Source of the DNA: Caldilineaceae bacterium
Lineage (GTDB): Bacteria > Chloroflexota > Anaerolineae > Caldilineales > Caldilineaceae
DNA: 64,000 nt
Assembly: GCA_026645575.1 (NCBI GenBank)
Contig: JAPKMW010000003.1
Coordinates: forward strand, 186,001 to 250,000
Direction of reading: 5' to 3'
The position numbers and the translations under genes are program-made. The notes under the pieces are model-generated. The model saw only the letters and a program-made list of their open reading frames with translations. It was not told where the DNA came from and did not search any database. How positions within the stretch are numbered: position 1 is the first letter of the stretch; every line of letters begins with the position of its first letter. Shown here piece by piece: positions 15,401 to 22,887 of this stretch.

Positions 15401-18028
15401 TTGCACAGCGGGCAGCAGCAAGGTCATGGCCGTGATATTGCTATCGCCGCTGACAATGACACGGTAGGGCAGCTCGCCGGGGCTGTAGCTGTTCGGTTCA
15501 TGATTGACCAACAGCTTCCACTGACCGGCCATTGGGTTGGCAATGCGCCAGCCGAGATGGCCGCTGCCAATATTTTTGAAGGTAAAGGGCAGATCCTTTT
15601 CGGTGTAGAGTTTGCCATCAGGCGCCTGCAACTTCAAGGTCAACTGTGGGCAGAACTCCTGGCAACCGCCACTGTTCCACTTGAGGGCGAAGAGCGCTTC
15701 TTTGACCGAACTATCGATCAGCACCGTATGTTCGCGATCAGCCTGCGGTCCACTGGTGATGGTCGGGGGCATGACGCCCTGTTGGTCGAGCAGCCGTTGG
15801 CGCCCTTCGTTGCGCGCTTGGGCATACTCATAGGTGCTGGCGAGGTCAAGGGCGGTGTCGGCAAAGCTGGCCGCGGCGACGTCAGCGCCGGCCGCCAGCA
15901 CGCTGCTGACAAAGACATCATTATAGAAGGCCGCGCCGCCGGTGGCAGTGGCAATGCTCTGCATCAGGGTCTCGTCGGCAGCGGAACCAAAGGCAATGGT
16001 TGTCACCGGGCAACCCGTTCCCTGCACCGCAGCCTGGACATCGCTCCAGAAGAGCGAACTATTTTCCATGCCGTCGGAAAGCAGGACAAAGGAGCATTGT
16101 GGGTTGCCCGTGGGGCTGCCGGTGCGCTGGGTGACGGCGGCATTGAGACCGTCGCCAATGCTGGTGGCGCCGCCGGGGAAGAGGGCGTTGATATAGTTGC
16201 GCGCGTTGGTGCGTACATTGAGATCGACGGATTGCATAGCAAAGGGCGCCGGGCTGACATTGTGGTCAAAAGGCACGACCGACAAACCGTCGCTGTTGCG
16301 GGTAATGTCCACATAGAAATTGGCGGCATCACGAGCGGCTTGCATCTTGCCGTCGCTGCTCATTGAGCCGGAGCGGTCAATGACCAACACCTGATCAACC
16401 TGGTCGGGTGTATATTGCACACTGGCATTGTTCGTGTCCGTGGCAATCGTCGTGGCGGTGCCGGACGCTTCCAGGCGGATTTCCAGATCGTATGTGCCAT
16501 TCGCCGTTTGATTAGGCGCCTGGATCAGCAACCAATATTGCTCCTGAATAAAGCCGCCGGCAGTGATGAGCGCATTCTGCCCATTGACCCGCGCCTTGAA
16601 ATCATTGACCGTCAGACCGGCGACGACCGGGCCTTTGGGGTCGCCGTCGGTGACAACCACCTGGGCCAGGAACTTGCCGGGGCCGTCAAAGGGGCCAACC
16701 TTGGCGACGGCGGTGCTGTTGGGCAGTTTGATGTCGATGACGGGATTGACACATTGGAGCGTCACATCGGCTTGGGCGCTGTTGTTGGTGGCGCCGGCAA
16801 TGGCAACGATGCGGGTGATGCCGTCGTTAAAGAAAGATTGGCTCCAATCGGTGCTATTGCTATTTTCCACATGGCTGGCAAGGACGCCCCCCTTGTCGGT
16901 GATGACATGGAAGAAGGCCGGGCCGTTGTCGGTGTGGAAGGTGGCGTTGATCACTGGGCAGGTGGCGCCGGGGGTGGCGCGATAGTAGCGGGCGCCGTAG
17001 CGACTGAGCGCCTGGTTGGCAAAGGTGGCCGGACTGCCCACGCTAATCACGCCGCCGCCGCTGGTCGTCGGGTTGACCGGGCCGTAGGGCGCCGGGTTGC
17101 CGACCTGATCTTCGTCGATGTAATTGAAGGAAGCGTTGGGTTGGTTGCTCAAATCTTTGACCCAGTTGGCCGCCGTGAAGCGGCGGAAGGCGGCGTCAAA
17201 GTTCGTACCGGCGCCCAGCGTATTCAGGGCGGCGTTGACAGCGGCAATGTCATCCTGCGTCTCCGCCCGTTCCCAGAGAACGCGCAGCGCGTCGATGCCC
17301 CGTTCCGGCTCGTCGGGATCGCTGCCAAAGCGTTCGGTGAAATATTTCCACCAGAGCGCCGAGTTGTAGCGCTGGGGGAAGCTGGTGATATCTACATTGC
17401 TATTGTTGAGATAGGTGTTGACCTGTTGATTGAAGGAGAAGGCCGCCGTTGCGGCATTAACCCAGTTGTCAATCTCGGCAAAGGCCAGGTCTTCCGAGAC
17501 GCGTGCGGTGCCTTCAAAGAGCCAGAAACCGGCGGAGACATCGTCGCCATAGGCCAGTTGAATGCGGTGAAAGAGTTCATGACCGGTGACCTGGGACATG
17601 CCGCCATCGGGCGTGAAACAGCCGTTGTTGACAAACATCCAGTTGACGCCAACGTCGGTGCCGCCATTGCAGGCGGCGTTGCGCACTTCCACGACCAGCT
17701 TGCCGGTAAAGAGCGGCGCCCGAAAGCCTAACGCCACATAGCGGTTCCAATATTGCTCGGTCAGGTCGGCGACCGTGGTGGCCTGGGCCAGGGTCGTGTT
17801 GGCCTGATTGTACCGGACACAGAAGTTGGTGCGGTCTACCAGGTTGGGGAAGTTGGATGGCCCCGCTGGACAGGCCGCTTGGCGCAACGGTGCTGGTTCC
17901 GGCGCCAGGCTCGGCGCTGCCGAAACCGCCAGCGGCATCTGCGGGATGATCAAACTGAGCAAAAGCAGAAAACGAACGAGGTGGACGATAGGTCCTCTAG
18001 GGCGGCGCACGGGTGGTGAATGCGTCAT
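12491..18028 (-). CDS. Giant secreted multidomain protein: zinc protease, VWA, papain-like
   Basis: An 1845-residue protein with a signal peptide (about residues 1-38) and AAGGAG before the start. Near residue 150, HELFHRI is a zincin HExxH motif, followed by WLFEGTARVSED with a plausible third ligand Glu. Near 549, DRSGSMS is an intact MIDAS of a VWA domain. Near 1030, a D-rich run (DADNDLDWLDNYSE) is a thrombospondin-3-type calcium-binding stretch, then a fibronectin-like region. KLFLPLVNK near 1596 is an internal copy of the secreted-protein end motif. From about 1620, GCGGTAWAMLFGW (Cys), WLTHYPLAYG (His) and YVNQGWGGSDNGW (Asn) form a papain-like domain. Probably a surface or extracellular protease and adhesin; target unknown. 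Confidence 0.7.
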   Translation of the reverse strand: MTHSPPVRRPRGPIVHLVRFLLLLSLIIPQMPLAVSAAPSLAPEPAPLRQAACPAGPSNFPNLVDRTNFCVRYNQANTTLAQATTVADLTEQYWNRYVALGFRAPLFTGKLVVEVRNAACNGGTDVGVNWMFVNNGCFTPDGGMSQVTGHELFHRIQLAYGDDVSAGFWLFEGTARVSEDLAFAEIDNWVNAATAAFSFNQQVNTYLNNSNVDITSFPQRYNSALWWKYFTERFGSDPDEPERGIDALRVLWERAETQDDIAAVNAALNTLGAGTNFDAAFRRFTAANWVKDLSNQPNASFNYIDEDQVGNPAPYGPVNPTTSGGGVISVGSPATFANQALSRYGARYYRATPGATCPVINATFHTDNGPAFFHVITDKGGVLASHVENSNSTDWSQSFFNDGITRIVAIAGATNNSAQADVTLQCVNPVIDIKLPNSTAVAKVGPFDGPGKFLAQVVVTDGDPKGPVVAGLTVNDFKARVNGQNALITAGGFIQEQYWLLIQAPNQTANGTYDLEIRLEASGTATTIATDTNNASVQYTPDQVDQVLVIDRSGSMSSDGKMQAARDAANFYVDITRNSDGLSVVPFDHNVSPAPFAMQSVDLNVRTNARNYINALFPGGATSIGDGLNAAVTQRTGSPTGNPQCSFVLLSDGMENSSLFWSDVQAAVQGTGCPVTTIAFGSAADETLMQSIATATGGAAFYNDVFVSSVLAAGADVAAASFADTALDLASTYEYAQARNEGRQRLLDQQGVMPPTITSGPQADREHTVLIDSSVKEALFALKWNSGGCQEFCPQLTLKLQAPDGKLYTEKDLPFTFKNIGSGHLGWRIANPMAGQWKLLVNHEPNSYSPGELPYRVIVSGDSNITAMTLLLPAVQKFTGQRVPLYALVSGEKPIGDAAVQAIVTAPDGTESIVPLFDDGQHGDGAAGDGLYAGLYQRVNQANPVAPIQEKESDKPTEPRDEGSYQVRILVNHAQFQREALGAFTVLEAPDENKNRLPDTYERENGLTSPDADNDLDWLDNYSEYLLGTNPNDSDTDDGGENDGSEVEKRKTPFNAKDDNILPPDFVEATADVNSVKIRFDVKRSYQQMILYRAENPNGPWQLLNQEVPPTGEYLDKEVKNGQPYYYKMMGVDANNHRSAVVASQGATPSEDPFQPEAKILINNGAAGTTSLKVKLSFVPYEDEEFYNDIVEMKLGNSRDLSQTPWQTFQKEIDWELAPTPLGEFAHVYAMFRDKAGNESLLETAMIRVDDVACVDPNPTAGTVKLSDVPLEFLRTASQLLAEMRGGPMAPGWEEARLADLVRELYRPDVTGVAYYEFQVVNGQGGREPSGRGFIIVSTGPHDHPIPHWNYTGETPTQHVACEAAKAGKKVAKFYKLDALSYAGEDEKGELVAMPGTQALKISGIDPKVLDKPVEISSSQWTPNKETQNDGEAGGIGGSLQESGPGPDPNLKVEGWESWAALKQGYAQAYGVYIEALKREAAEDWETDQLARDFGEGLFKGNTYTVSLLYAGQPAVQMTGEGAGYIDWSVVSTGTVPATLRIFVKNAEPGKELPLTAQINYANVQAASATGVQAQQETIKFVVLDTRETLPGAQTGNKLFLPLVNKGGANVNAASVQAINGAWSDWHYFWAGTHGAQRLYSQMAAGSSPNSSGCWSGCGGTAWAMLFGWADNQAANGNAYWASRWGLYRQGGGTGADAVAPATMDSGVRAMTWEIRNDIGTWCAFGSGPTNPWNMDDASQYFNNRTGTRLDTHYNILGIHEDRLRNYARDSIVDRSTPAVIGTGWLTHYPLAYGYAWRSRTVRKCFIVCWNETEYNRSFYVNQGWGGSDNGWVSAGTWFAGEIRP

Positions 18029-18356
18029 TGTCTACACTCCTTGGATGAATCGTGTGAAAGCAAAGGATAAATAACGGGACAGCAACTAACAATTTACTTA
18101 ATATATAGCTCCTTGTCATTATCATTTTGAACTATTCTTAAGTAAGTCAGATGTCATATCACACGACTTGATGTTTGTTAGGCTGCGTTGGGTGATATAA
18201 GGGTAGTATAGGAGCGTAGGAGAGGAATGTGTATGTAGAGCGGCATAGTGTGGTTGTGCAGTTGCGCACACGCTTAAAAAGCAGTTGACAAATCATCTAC
18301 TTTCAGCAGAAACTGTCTTACTGTCCCACTGCCTTACTTATACGATTATGGGCAAC
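18029..18356. other. AT-rich divergent intergenic region
   Basis: No gene seen. The stretch separates the giant secreted protein (minus) from the Uma2 gene (plus) and should hold both promoters. A small TGTGC/GCACA hairpin lies near 18255-18270. I see no recognisable RNA gene or operator. Confidence 0.3.
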
Positions 18357-18367
18357 TATGCTACAAT
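18357..18367 (+). promoter_or_regulatory. Extended -10 element TATGCTACAAT
   Basis: The extended -10 element (TGC-TACAAT) lies 42 bp before the Uma2 start codon. The same 11-mer occurs on the minus strand at 53207-53197 before a response-regulator gene. Confidence 0.45.
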
Positions 18368-18409
18368 GGTAGGCACAATCGTCTGTTCCTATAACAAGGG
18401 AGCGTTCTT

Positions 18410-19234
18410 ATGACTAAACGGCTACGCTGGCCACAGATACCCGAACGGGTCAAATCCAACGAAATTCATTACCCGGAAACGGACGGGAAACCGATGACTG
18501 AGTCTGATTTACACCGTGATATGATGGCCTACCTGATTCGTCTGTTGCAACGCTTTTTTGCCGGGCAGGCAGTCTATGTGAGCGGCAACTTGCTGGTTTA
18601 TTATGAACAGGGCAACCGGTACAAATCAGTGGCGCCGGATTGCTTTGTTGTGCGCGGCATAGATCCGCGCCTGCGCAAAACCTATAAAACCTGGGAGGAA
18701 GGCAAAGCGCCGGAAGTGGTCTTTGAAGTTACCTCCCACAGCACGCAGAATGATGACCTGGGCAAAAAGATGGGGATCTACGCCCAGATGGGGGTGCAGG
18801 AGTATTACCTCTATGATCCTACAGCCGATTACCTGCAACCCTCCTTACGCGCCTTTGTCTTACAGGGGGGCGGCTATGTACCGATGACGCCGGTGCGGGA
18901 AGCGGTGGAGCTTGGTGATCTGGCGTTTGTTCCTGATCCCGCCGAGCCGCCCGAATTTATCAGTCCGCTGCTTGGCCTACGCATTACGTTGGACGAAGGC
19001 AACCAGTTGCAATTTTACGATCTCAGCACTGGCCAACGTCTTCTCTCTGATGAAGAGGCGCGCTATGCTGCTGAGTCCGCCGCCGCAAGCGCTGTACGGC
19101 AGGCGGAACAAGAGGCGCAGCGAGCAGAACAAGAAGCACAGCGGGCGGAGCAGGCAACCCAACGCGCAGCCGAGGCTGAGGCCGAGAATGCCCGGTTGCG
19201 TGCCGAACTCGCCAAGCTCCGTGGTACGCAGTAA
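18410..19234 (+). CDS. Uma2-family PD-(D/E)XK nuclease-like protein
   Basis: A 274-residue Uma2 (DUF820) protein with AAGGGAGC before its start. The nuclease core shows VAPDCFVV and PEVVFEVTSHSTQNDDLGKKM (the D...ExT...K arrangement) and then YAQMGVQEYYLYDP. The C-terminus from about residue 220 is a charged coiled coil with repeated EQEAQRA units. Uma2 proteins are numerous in Cyanobacteria and Chloroflexota; a nuclease role is inferred from the fold and the biological role is not established. It precedes a DNA methyltransferase on the same strand, 72 bp away, but the two need not be a restriction pair. Confidence 0.85.
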   Translation: MTKRLRWPQIPERVKSNEIHYPETDGKPMTESDLHRDMMAYLIRLLQRFFAGQAVYVSGNLLVYYEQGNRYKSVAPDCFVVRGIDPRLRKTYKTWEEGKAPEVVFEVTSHSTQNDDLGKKMGIYAQMGVQEYYLYDPTADYLQPSLRAFVLQGGGYVPMTPVREAVELGDLAFVPDPAEPPEFISPLLGLRITLDEGNQLQFYDLSTGQRLLSDEEARYAAESAAASAVRQAEQEAQRAEQEAQRAEQATQRAAEAEAENARLRAELAKLRGTQ

Positions 19235-19306
19235 ACCTTTGCCTTAACCATTCATCTACCCTGGTGGATTGCACAAGGGTAGATGGCATTCCGCAGAGTA
19301 CGCTTC

Positions 19307-20227
19307 ATGCCCATCAAGAAAACCACCACTTCCGCCTTCGGTATCAGCAAACGCGAATCACACGACGCTTCGGCCTTCTATGCCCGCAATCTCTATCGCG
19401 AGCAACCGACAGACGCGCCTCCGCACGCTAATGGCAATCAACCTAATATCCAATATCCAATACCCAATATCGACACCTGGGCTGACCGCATCTACTGTCA
19501 ATCCGCCGCGGCAATGATGCCTATCCCCGATAACAGCGTCGGACTGGCCTTTACCTCGCCGCCCTATAATGTCGGCAAGGATTATGATGATGACATGAGC
19601 CTGGAGAGCTATCTGGCGTTGATCGGCCAGGTGGCGCGCGAGGTCTATCGCGTGCTCTGTCCTGGTGGGCGCTATGTGGTGAATATTGCCAACTTGGGGC
19701 GCAAACCCTATATCCCGCTGCACGCCTACTTTTATGAGCTCCACCAACAGGTCGGTTTTCTGCCCATGGGCGAGATCATCTGGCGCAAGGCCAAGGGCGC
19801 GAGTGGCAACTGTGCCTGGGGTAGTTGGCAGAGCGCCAAGGCACCCCGGCTGCGCGACCTGCATGAGTATCTGCTGGTCTTTACCAAAGAAAAATTCGCC
19901 CGCCCCGACAAAGGCGAATCGGACATTAGCCGTGATGAGTTCATGGCCGCCACTCTCTCCATCTGGGAGATCGGCGCTGAATCGGCCAAGCGGGTGGGCC
20001 ACCCGGCGCCCTTTCCGGTGGCCCTGGCGGAGCGGGTGATCCGGCTCTATTCGTATGTGGGCGATGTGGTGTTGGATCCCTTCATGGGGTCGGGAACGAC
20101 AGCGGTGGCAGCGGTGCAAAATCAACGCCATTATGTGGGCTTTGATATTTCTGAAGAATATTGTACACTCGCAACAACCAGGATCAATGCTATTCAATGC
20201 CAAAACTCTACGAGTACTTCGGGTTAA
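19307..20227 (+). CDS. DNA methyltransferase, SPPY (beta-class, probably N4-cytosine)
   Basis: A 306-residue enzyme. The catalytic motif [11 protein letters not shown] comes first and the AdoMet motif [14 protein letters not shown] near the end, the order of beta-class methyltransferases; SPPY usually marks N4-cytosine specificity. The N-terminal ~45 residues are not conserved-looking and include [10 protein letters not shown], which is the translation of tandem AATATCC heptamers at about 19442-19472. No restriction endonuclease of known type adjoins it, so it is either an orphan methylase or works with an unrecognised partner. Its end overlaps the DUF4160 start by 31 bp. Confidence 0.8.
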   Translation: MPIKKTTTSAFGISKRESHDASAFYARNLYREQPTDAPPHANGNQPNIQYPIPNIDTWADRIYCQSAAAMMPIPDNSVGLAFTSPPYNVGKDYDDDMSLESYLALIGQVAREVYRVLCPGGRYVVNIANLGRKPYIPLHAYFYELHQQVGFLPMGEIIWRKAKGASGNCAWGSWQSAKAPRLRDLHEYLLVFTKEKFARPDKGESDISRDEFMAATLSIWEIGAESAKRVGHPAPFPVALAERVIRLYSYVGDVVLDPFMGSGTTAVAAVQNQRHYVGFDISEEYCTLATTRINAIQCQNSTSTSG

Positions 20228-20502
20228 TCGTTTTCTTTTACTCGAATGAGCATGAGCCGATCCATGTTCACGGCAAATATCAGAACACCGAGGGTAAGGC
20301 CGAACTGATCATTGCTGAGGGTAAAATTGTAGAAATTCGTTATGCCAATGTGAAAGGGCGTAGACCGCTTGATGCAAACCAATTTCGCGATTTCCAAGTG
20401 GTCGTTGAACACTTTGCTGAGGAGATCATTCAAAGATGGATCGACTACTTTATCTTACACAAAACGGTTCCTTCTCAAACCATCCGGCGGCGGCTCCGCT
20501 GA
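20197..20502 (+). CDS. DUF4160 protein, toxin-antitoxin-like
   Basis: A 101-residue protein beginning [23 protein letters not shown], with the HVHGKY motif and [23 protein letters not shown] typical of DUF4160. DUF4160 genes usually precede DUF2442 genes, as here, and the pair has been proposed as a toxin-antitoxin-like module; I know of no settled activity. It starts within the methyltransferase end and overlaps the next gene by 67 bp, so all three may be translationally coupled. Confidence 0.8.
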   Translation: MPKLYEYFGLIVFFYSNEHEPIHVHGKYQNTEGKAELIIAEGKIVEIRYANVKGRRPLDANQFRDFQVVVEHFAEEIIQRWIDYFILHKTVPSQTIRRRLR

Positions 20503-20759
20503 ACCTTGCCGATGACGAGGTGATCGATATCGAAGAAGCGCAATATATGGAGCGCTACAAGCTAATGCTACGCTTTAGCAATGGCATGAAGCGGGTTGTT
20601 GACTTCGAGCCATTTCTCACAACCTCAACCAATCCGTTAATTCGGAAATATCTGAATTTGAGCAACTTTCAAAATTTTGTCCTTGAGTATGGAAATTTGC
20701 ACTGGAACGATTATGATCTATGTTTTCCAGTCGTTGATCTATATGAAGGACACATATAA
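20436..20759 (+). CDS. DUF2442 protein, partner of DUF4160
   Basis: A 107-residue protein; the block ERYKLMLRFSNGMKRVVDFEPFL and the ending LHWNDYDLCFPVVDLYEGHI are DUF2442 features (the W..D.D...D-LY pattern). The first ~30 residues are coded inside the DUF4160 gene. Family members resemble DNA-binding antitoxin-like proteins in operon structure. Followed after 58 bp by the protein A plus C39-like cassette. Confidence 0.75.
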   Translation: MDRLLYLTQNGSFSNHPAAAPLNLADDEVIDIEEAQYMERYKLMLRFSNGMKRVVDFEPFLTTSTNPLIRKYLNLSNFQNFVLEYGNLHWNDYDLCFPVVDLYEGHI

Positions 20760-20817
20760 AGAAATGAGGATTGTCTAGTGCTTGTTGATGCCCAACTTAT
20801 GAAAACGGAGTTTTCCT

Positions 20818-21198
20818 ATGTTTCCAGTTTTATATGAATACGCTGATAGTTGGCCAACAGAAGGGCCGCTACAAATTAAAGCGCAATTTGTCCAAGAGAT
20901 CACGGTAAAACCCGATGATGCGCGACGCACCGCCAATGCTTACTTGGGTCTTGATGTAAGTATGGCCTTGCGGGCCAGCAACCCAATGCTGATGTTGGGT
21001 GGTAAGCGCCCTCTCTGGCGTCTTTTTATTGATCTCCATTGGTATAAGCAGGGCAAAATTGCCACGCTTGGCACTCTAGATGTCGATGCTCTGAATGATG
21101 AAGTCATTCCCTTAGCTAACAACGAAATCGAAAACCTACGGAATAAAGCAAATGACCTTATTGGCCGTCTCGCATCAGCCACAGAAACAGGAGTCTGA
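20818..21198 (+). CDS. Protein A of the A/C39 cassette, copy 1
   Basis: A 126-residue soluble protein beginning MFPVLYEYADSWP. I recognise no named family. It is clearly homologous to the gene at 60146-60538: both share VLYE, a central AxRxANxYLxxDVxMA, the GxRPxWR segment, GxxDVDA and VIPL, then a helix with AN.L..RL. Predicted beta-rich body with a C-terminal helix, no signal peptide. Its last 47 bp overlap the start of the C39-like gene, exactly as in copy 2. It could be an inhibitor, chaperone or substrate of that protease. The region is richer in A+T than the SDR gene downstream. Confidence 0.7.
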   Translation: MFPVLYEYADSWPTEGPLQIKAQFVQEITVKPDDARRTANAYLGLDVSMALRASNPMLMLGGKRPLWRLFIDLHWYKQGKIATLGTLDVDALNDEVIPLANNEIENLRNKANDLIGRLASATETGV

Positions 21199-21625
21199 TT
21201 GCTTGGCTGCTTGTAGTGCAATGGTGCTTGATTATCTGCATGTACCGTATACCTATCCTCAACTTCTTCGACTATTACAAATTCAATCATTCGGGGCCTG
21301 GTTTAGGAATATTCAATTTCTACAGGCGCTGGGTCTCACTGTGTCAGTGGGGTATGGCAACGTCGAAACGCTGGAAATGTATCTGGATGTGGGCCTACCC
21401 ATTATTACCTATGTGAATACTGGGTTTCTAACCTCCTACTGGCCGGAAAGTACAAACCATGCTGTGGTAGTCATCGGAATTGAGGATGAAAATATCTATT
21501 TGAATGATCCCTTTTTCCAGGTTGCACCCCAAGTCCTGTCATTAAACGAATTTTTATCGGCCTGGATCGAACAAAAACAGCTATACGCAATCATCGGACT
21601 CACCACAATCGACACACCGAAATAG
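21152..21625 (+). CDS. C39-like papain-fold cysteine protease, copy 1
   Basis: A 157-residue single-domain protein. The segment ESDCLAACSAMVLDYL carries the likely nucleophile Cys, NHAVVVIGIED the His, and IYLNDPFF the Asn/Asp, the order of peptidase C39 domains. C39 domains usually form the N-terminus of bacteriocin exporters; here there is no transporter, no signal peptide and no membrane segment, so it is cytoplasmic. The start is fixed by homology with copy 2 (LLAVSH in both). The 47-bp overlap with protein A implies coupled translation. Confidence 0.7.
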   Translation: MTLLAVSHQPQKQESDCLAACSAMVLDYLHVPYTYPQLLRLLQIQSFGAWFRNIQFLQALGLTVSVGYGNVETLEMYLDVGLPIITYVNTGFLTSYWPESTNHAVVVIGIEDENIYLNDPFFQVAPQVLSLNEFLSAWIEQKQLYAIIGLTTIDTPK

Positions 21626-21634
21626 GAGGAACTC

Positions 21635-22423
21635 ATGGGCGACTACACAGGAAAAACTGTTATTGTTACCGGCGGGGCCAAGGGCATTGGCCGCGCCATT
21701 AGTTTGAGCTTTGCCAAGGCTGGCGCCAATACGGTTTGCGCCGACATTGATCTGAAAGCTGGGGCGGAGATTACTGAACTGGCGCAGGGCGCCGAGGGCA
21801 AGTTGCTCTTTGTCAAGGCCGATGTGAGCCAATCGGCGGAATGCAAAGCACTGGTCGAGCGCACCGTGGCCGAGTTTGGCGGCGTTGATATTCTCTGCAA
21901 CAACGTGGGCATCCAGCCGACCAGCAGTTACCTGCCGGCCCACGAACTGCCGGAAGAGATGTGGGATCGCATTATCAATGTCAACCTCAAGAGCCGTTTC
22001 TTGATGACCAAATATTGTGTGCCGGAGATGAAGAAACGGGGCGGCGGCGCCATTATCAACACCGCCAGCGTCCAGGGCATCCAGTCAGCAATGGGCGTGG
22101 CGCCATACGCGGCCAGCAAGGGGGGCGATCTCTCGCTTACCCGCCAACTGGCGCTGGAATATGCCAAGGACAACATCCGCGTCCTGGCCGTCAACCCCGG
22201 CACGATTGAGACGCCGTTGGTGGCCGAAGCTGCTGAGGCCATGGGCGAGACCGTGGACAGCCTGCGGGCGCGCTGGGCTGCCTGCCACCCGCTGGACCGC
22301 ATTGGGCAACCACAGGAGATCGCCAACGTGGTCCTCTTCCTTGCCAGTGACAAAGCCTCCTTCATGACCGGCTCTTATGTCAATGTCGATGGCGGGATGT
22401 TGGCGAAAGGCGCGTGGGCCTAG
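21635..22423 (+). CDS. Short-chain dehydrogenase/reductase
   Basis: A 262-residue classical SDR. The cofactor motif TGGAKGIGRA is near residue 12, NNVG near 90, the catalytic Ser in INTASVQG and YAASKGG (Tyr/Lys) near 153, and the C-terminal MTGSYVNVDGGM. The acidic residue in CADIDL after the second strand suggests NAD(H) preference. Substrate unknown, probably a sugar or polyol. It follows the C39 gene by 9 bp behind AGGAGG but has higher GC, so it is likely ancestral sequence beside an inserted cassette. A perfect 25-bp hairpin follows. Confidence 0.88.
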   Translation: MGDYTGKTVIVTGGAKGIGRAISLSFAKAGANTVCADIDLKAGAEITELAQGAEGKLLFVKADVSQSAECKALVERTVAEFGGVDILCNNVGIQPTSSYLPAHELPEEMWDRIINVNLKSRFLMTKYCVPEMKKRGGGAIINTASVQGIQSAMGVAPYAASKGGDLSLTRQLALEYAKDNIRVLAVNPGTIETPLVAEAAEAMGETVDSLRARWAACHPLDRIGQPQEIANVVLFLASDKASFMTGSYVNVDGGMLAKGAWA

Positions 22424-22447
22424 GAATTTTGGATTGCTATCAAGTCT

Positions 22448-22504
22448 GCTCGTAGCCGGTCCGTGACCGGCGTTCAGGTCGCCGGTCACGGACCGGCTAC
22501 GAGC
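22448..22504. terminator. Perfect 25-bp hairpin
   Basis: Arms 22448-22472 and 22480-22504 pair perfectly. Core CGTAGCCGGTCCGTGACCGG is a variant of the word at 2478 and 55483. It separates the convergent SDR and DUF3037 genes. Confidence 0.8.
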
Positions 22505-22512
22505 GGGTAAAT

Positions 22513-22887
22513 CTAAAATCGCAAATCCAAAATCAATTTGCTCAAGGCGGCGGCTGGGTCTTCACAGAGACCGGAGTGGACGGGTGAACTCTGAATAACC
22601 GTACTGTGGGGGGCGACAAGCCAGTGAAAGCGTTCGGCGCGATCAAAGTGGGCAAAGGGTCCTTCACCAGCACAGATGCGGGGAATCAAGTCGAGGTGGT
22701 CGCGCACGGTGGCAATTGACAGGTAAGGCGCCAACGCTCGCAGCCGTTCTTCCTCTAGATGGATTTCAGCCGCCAGAAAACGTTTGGTGCGACAAAAGAG
22801 AATAACGCCGGCCTGGATAAACTCGCACCGCTCCACACGTGGCGTCACCTGGATGTAGGCATAATCATACGAGTGCAGCACGGGCAT
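22513..22887 (-). CDS. DUF3037 protein
   Basis: A 124-residue protein with SYDYAYIQVTPRVERCEFIQAG and LFCRTKRFLAAEIHL, typical of DUF3037. It overlaps the HipA-like kinase gene by 23 bp at its start. DUF3037 genes are commonly coded next to HipA-like kinase genes, so the pair probably forms one functional unit. No biochemical role is known to me; the arrangement suggests a regulator or substrate of the kinase. Confidence 0.75.
   Translation of the reverse strand: MPVLHSYDYAYIQVTPRVERCEFIQAGVILFCRTKRFLAAEIHLEEERLRALAPYLSIATVRDHLDLIPRICAGEGPFAHFDRAERFHWLVAPHSTVIQSSPVHSGLCEDPAAALSKLILDLRF

Noticed and set aside
13952..16366. Very long open frame on the plus strand opposite the giant secreted gene
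   Set aside because: It is the antisense of the VWA-containing coding region, with no ribosome binding site and no protein family; a by-product of GC-rich codon use.
18410..20227. Uma2 nuclease plus methyltransferase as a restriction-modification pair
   Set aside because: They are 72 bp apart with different reading contexts, and Uma2 genes are so common in this type of genome that adjacency is weak evidence.
21152..21625. Bacteriocin-processing exporter
   Set aside because: Only the C39-like domain is present, with no ABC transporter part, no membrane segment and no bacteriocin precursor with a double-glycine leader nearby.
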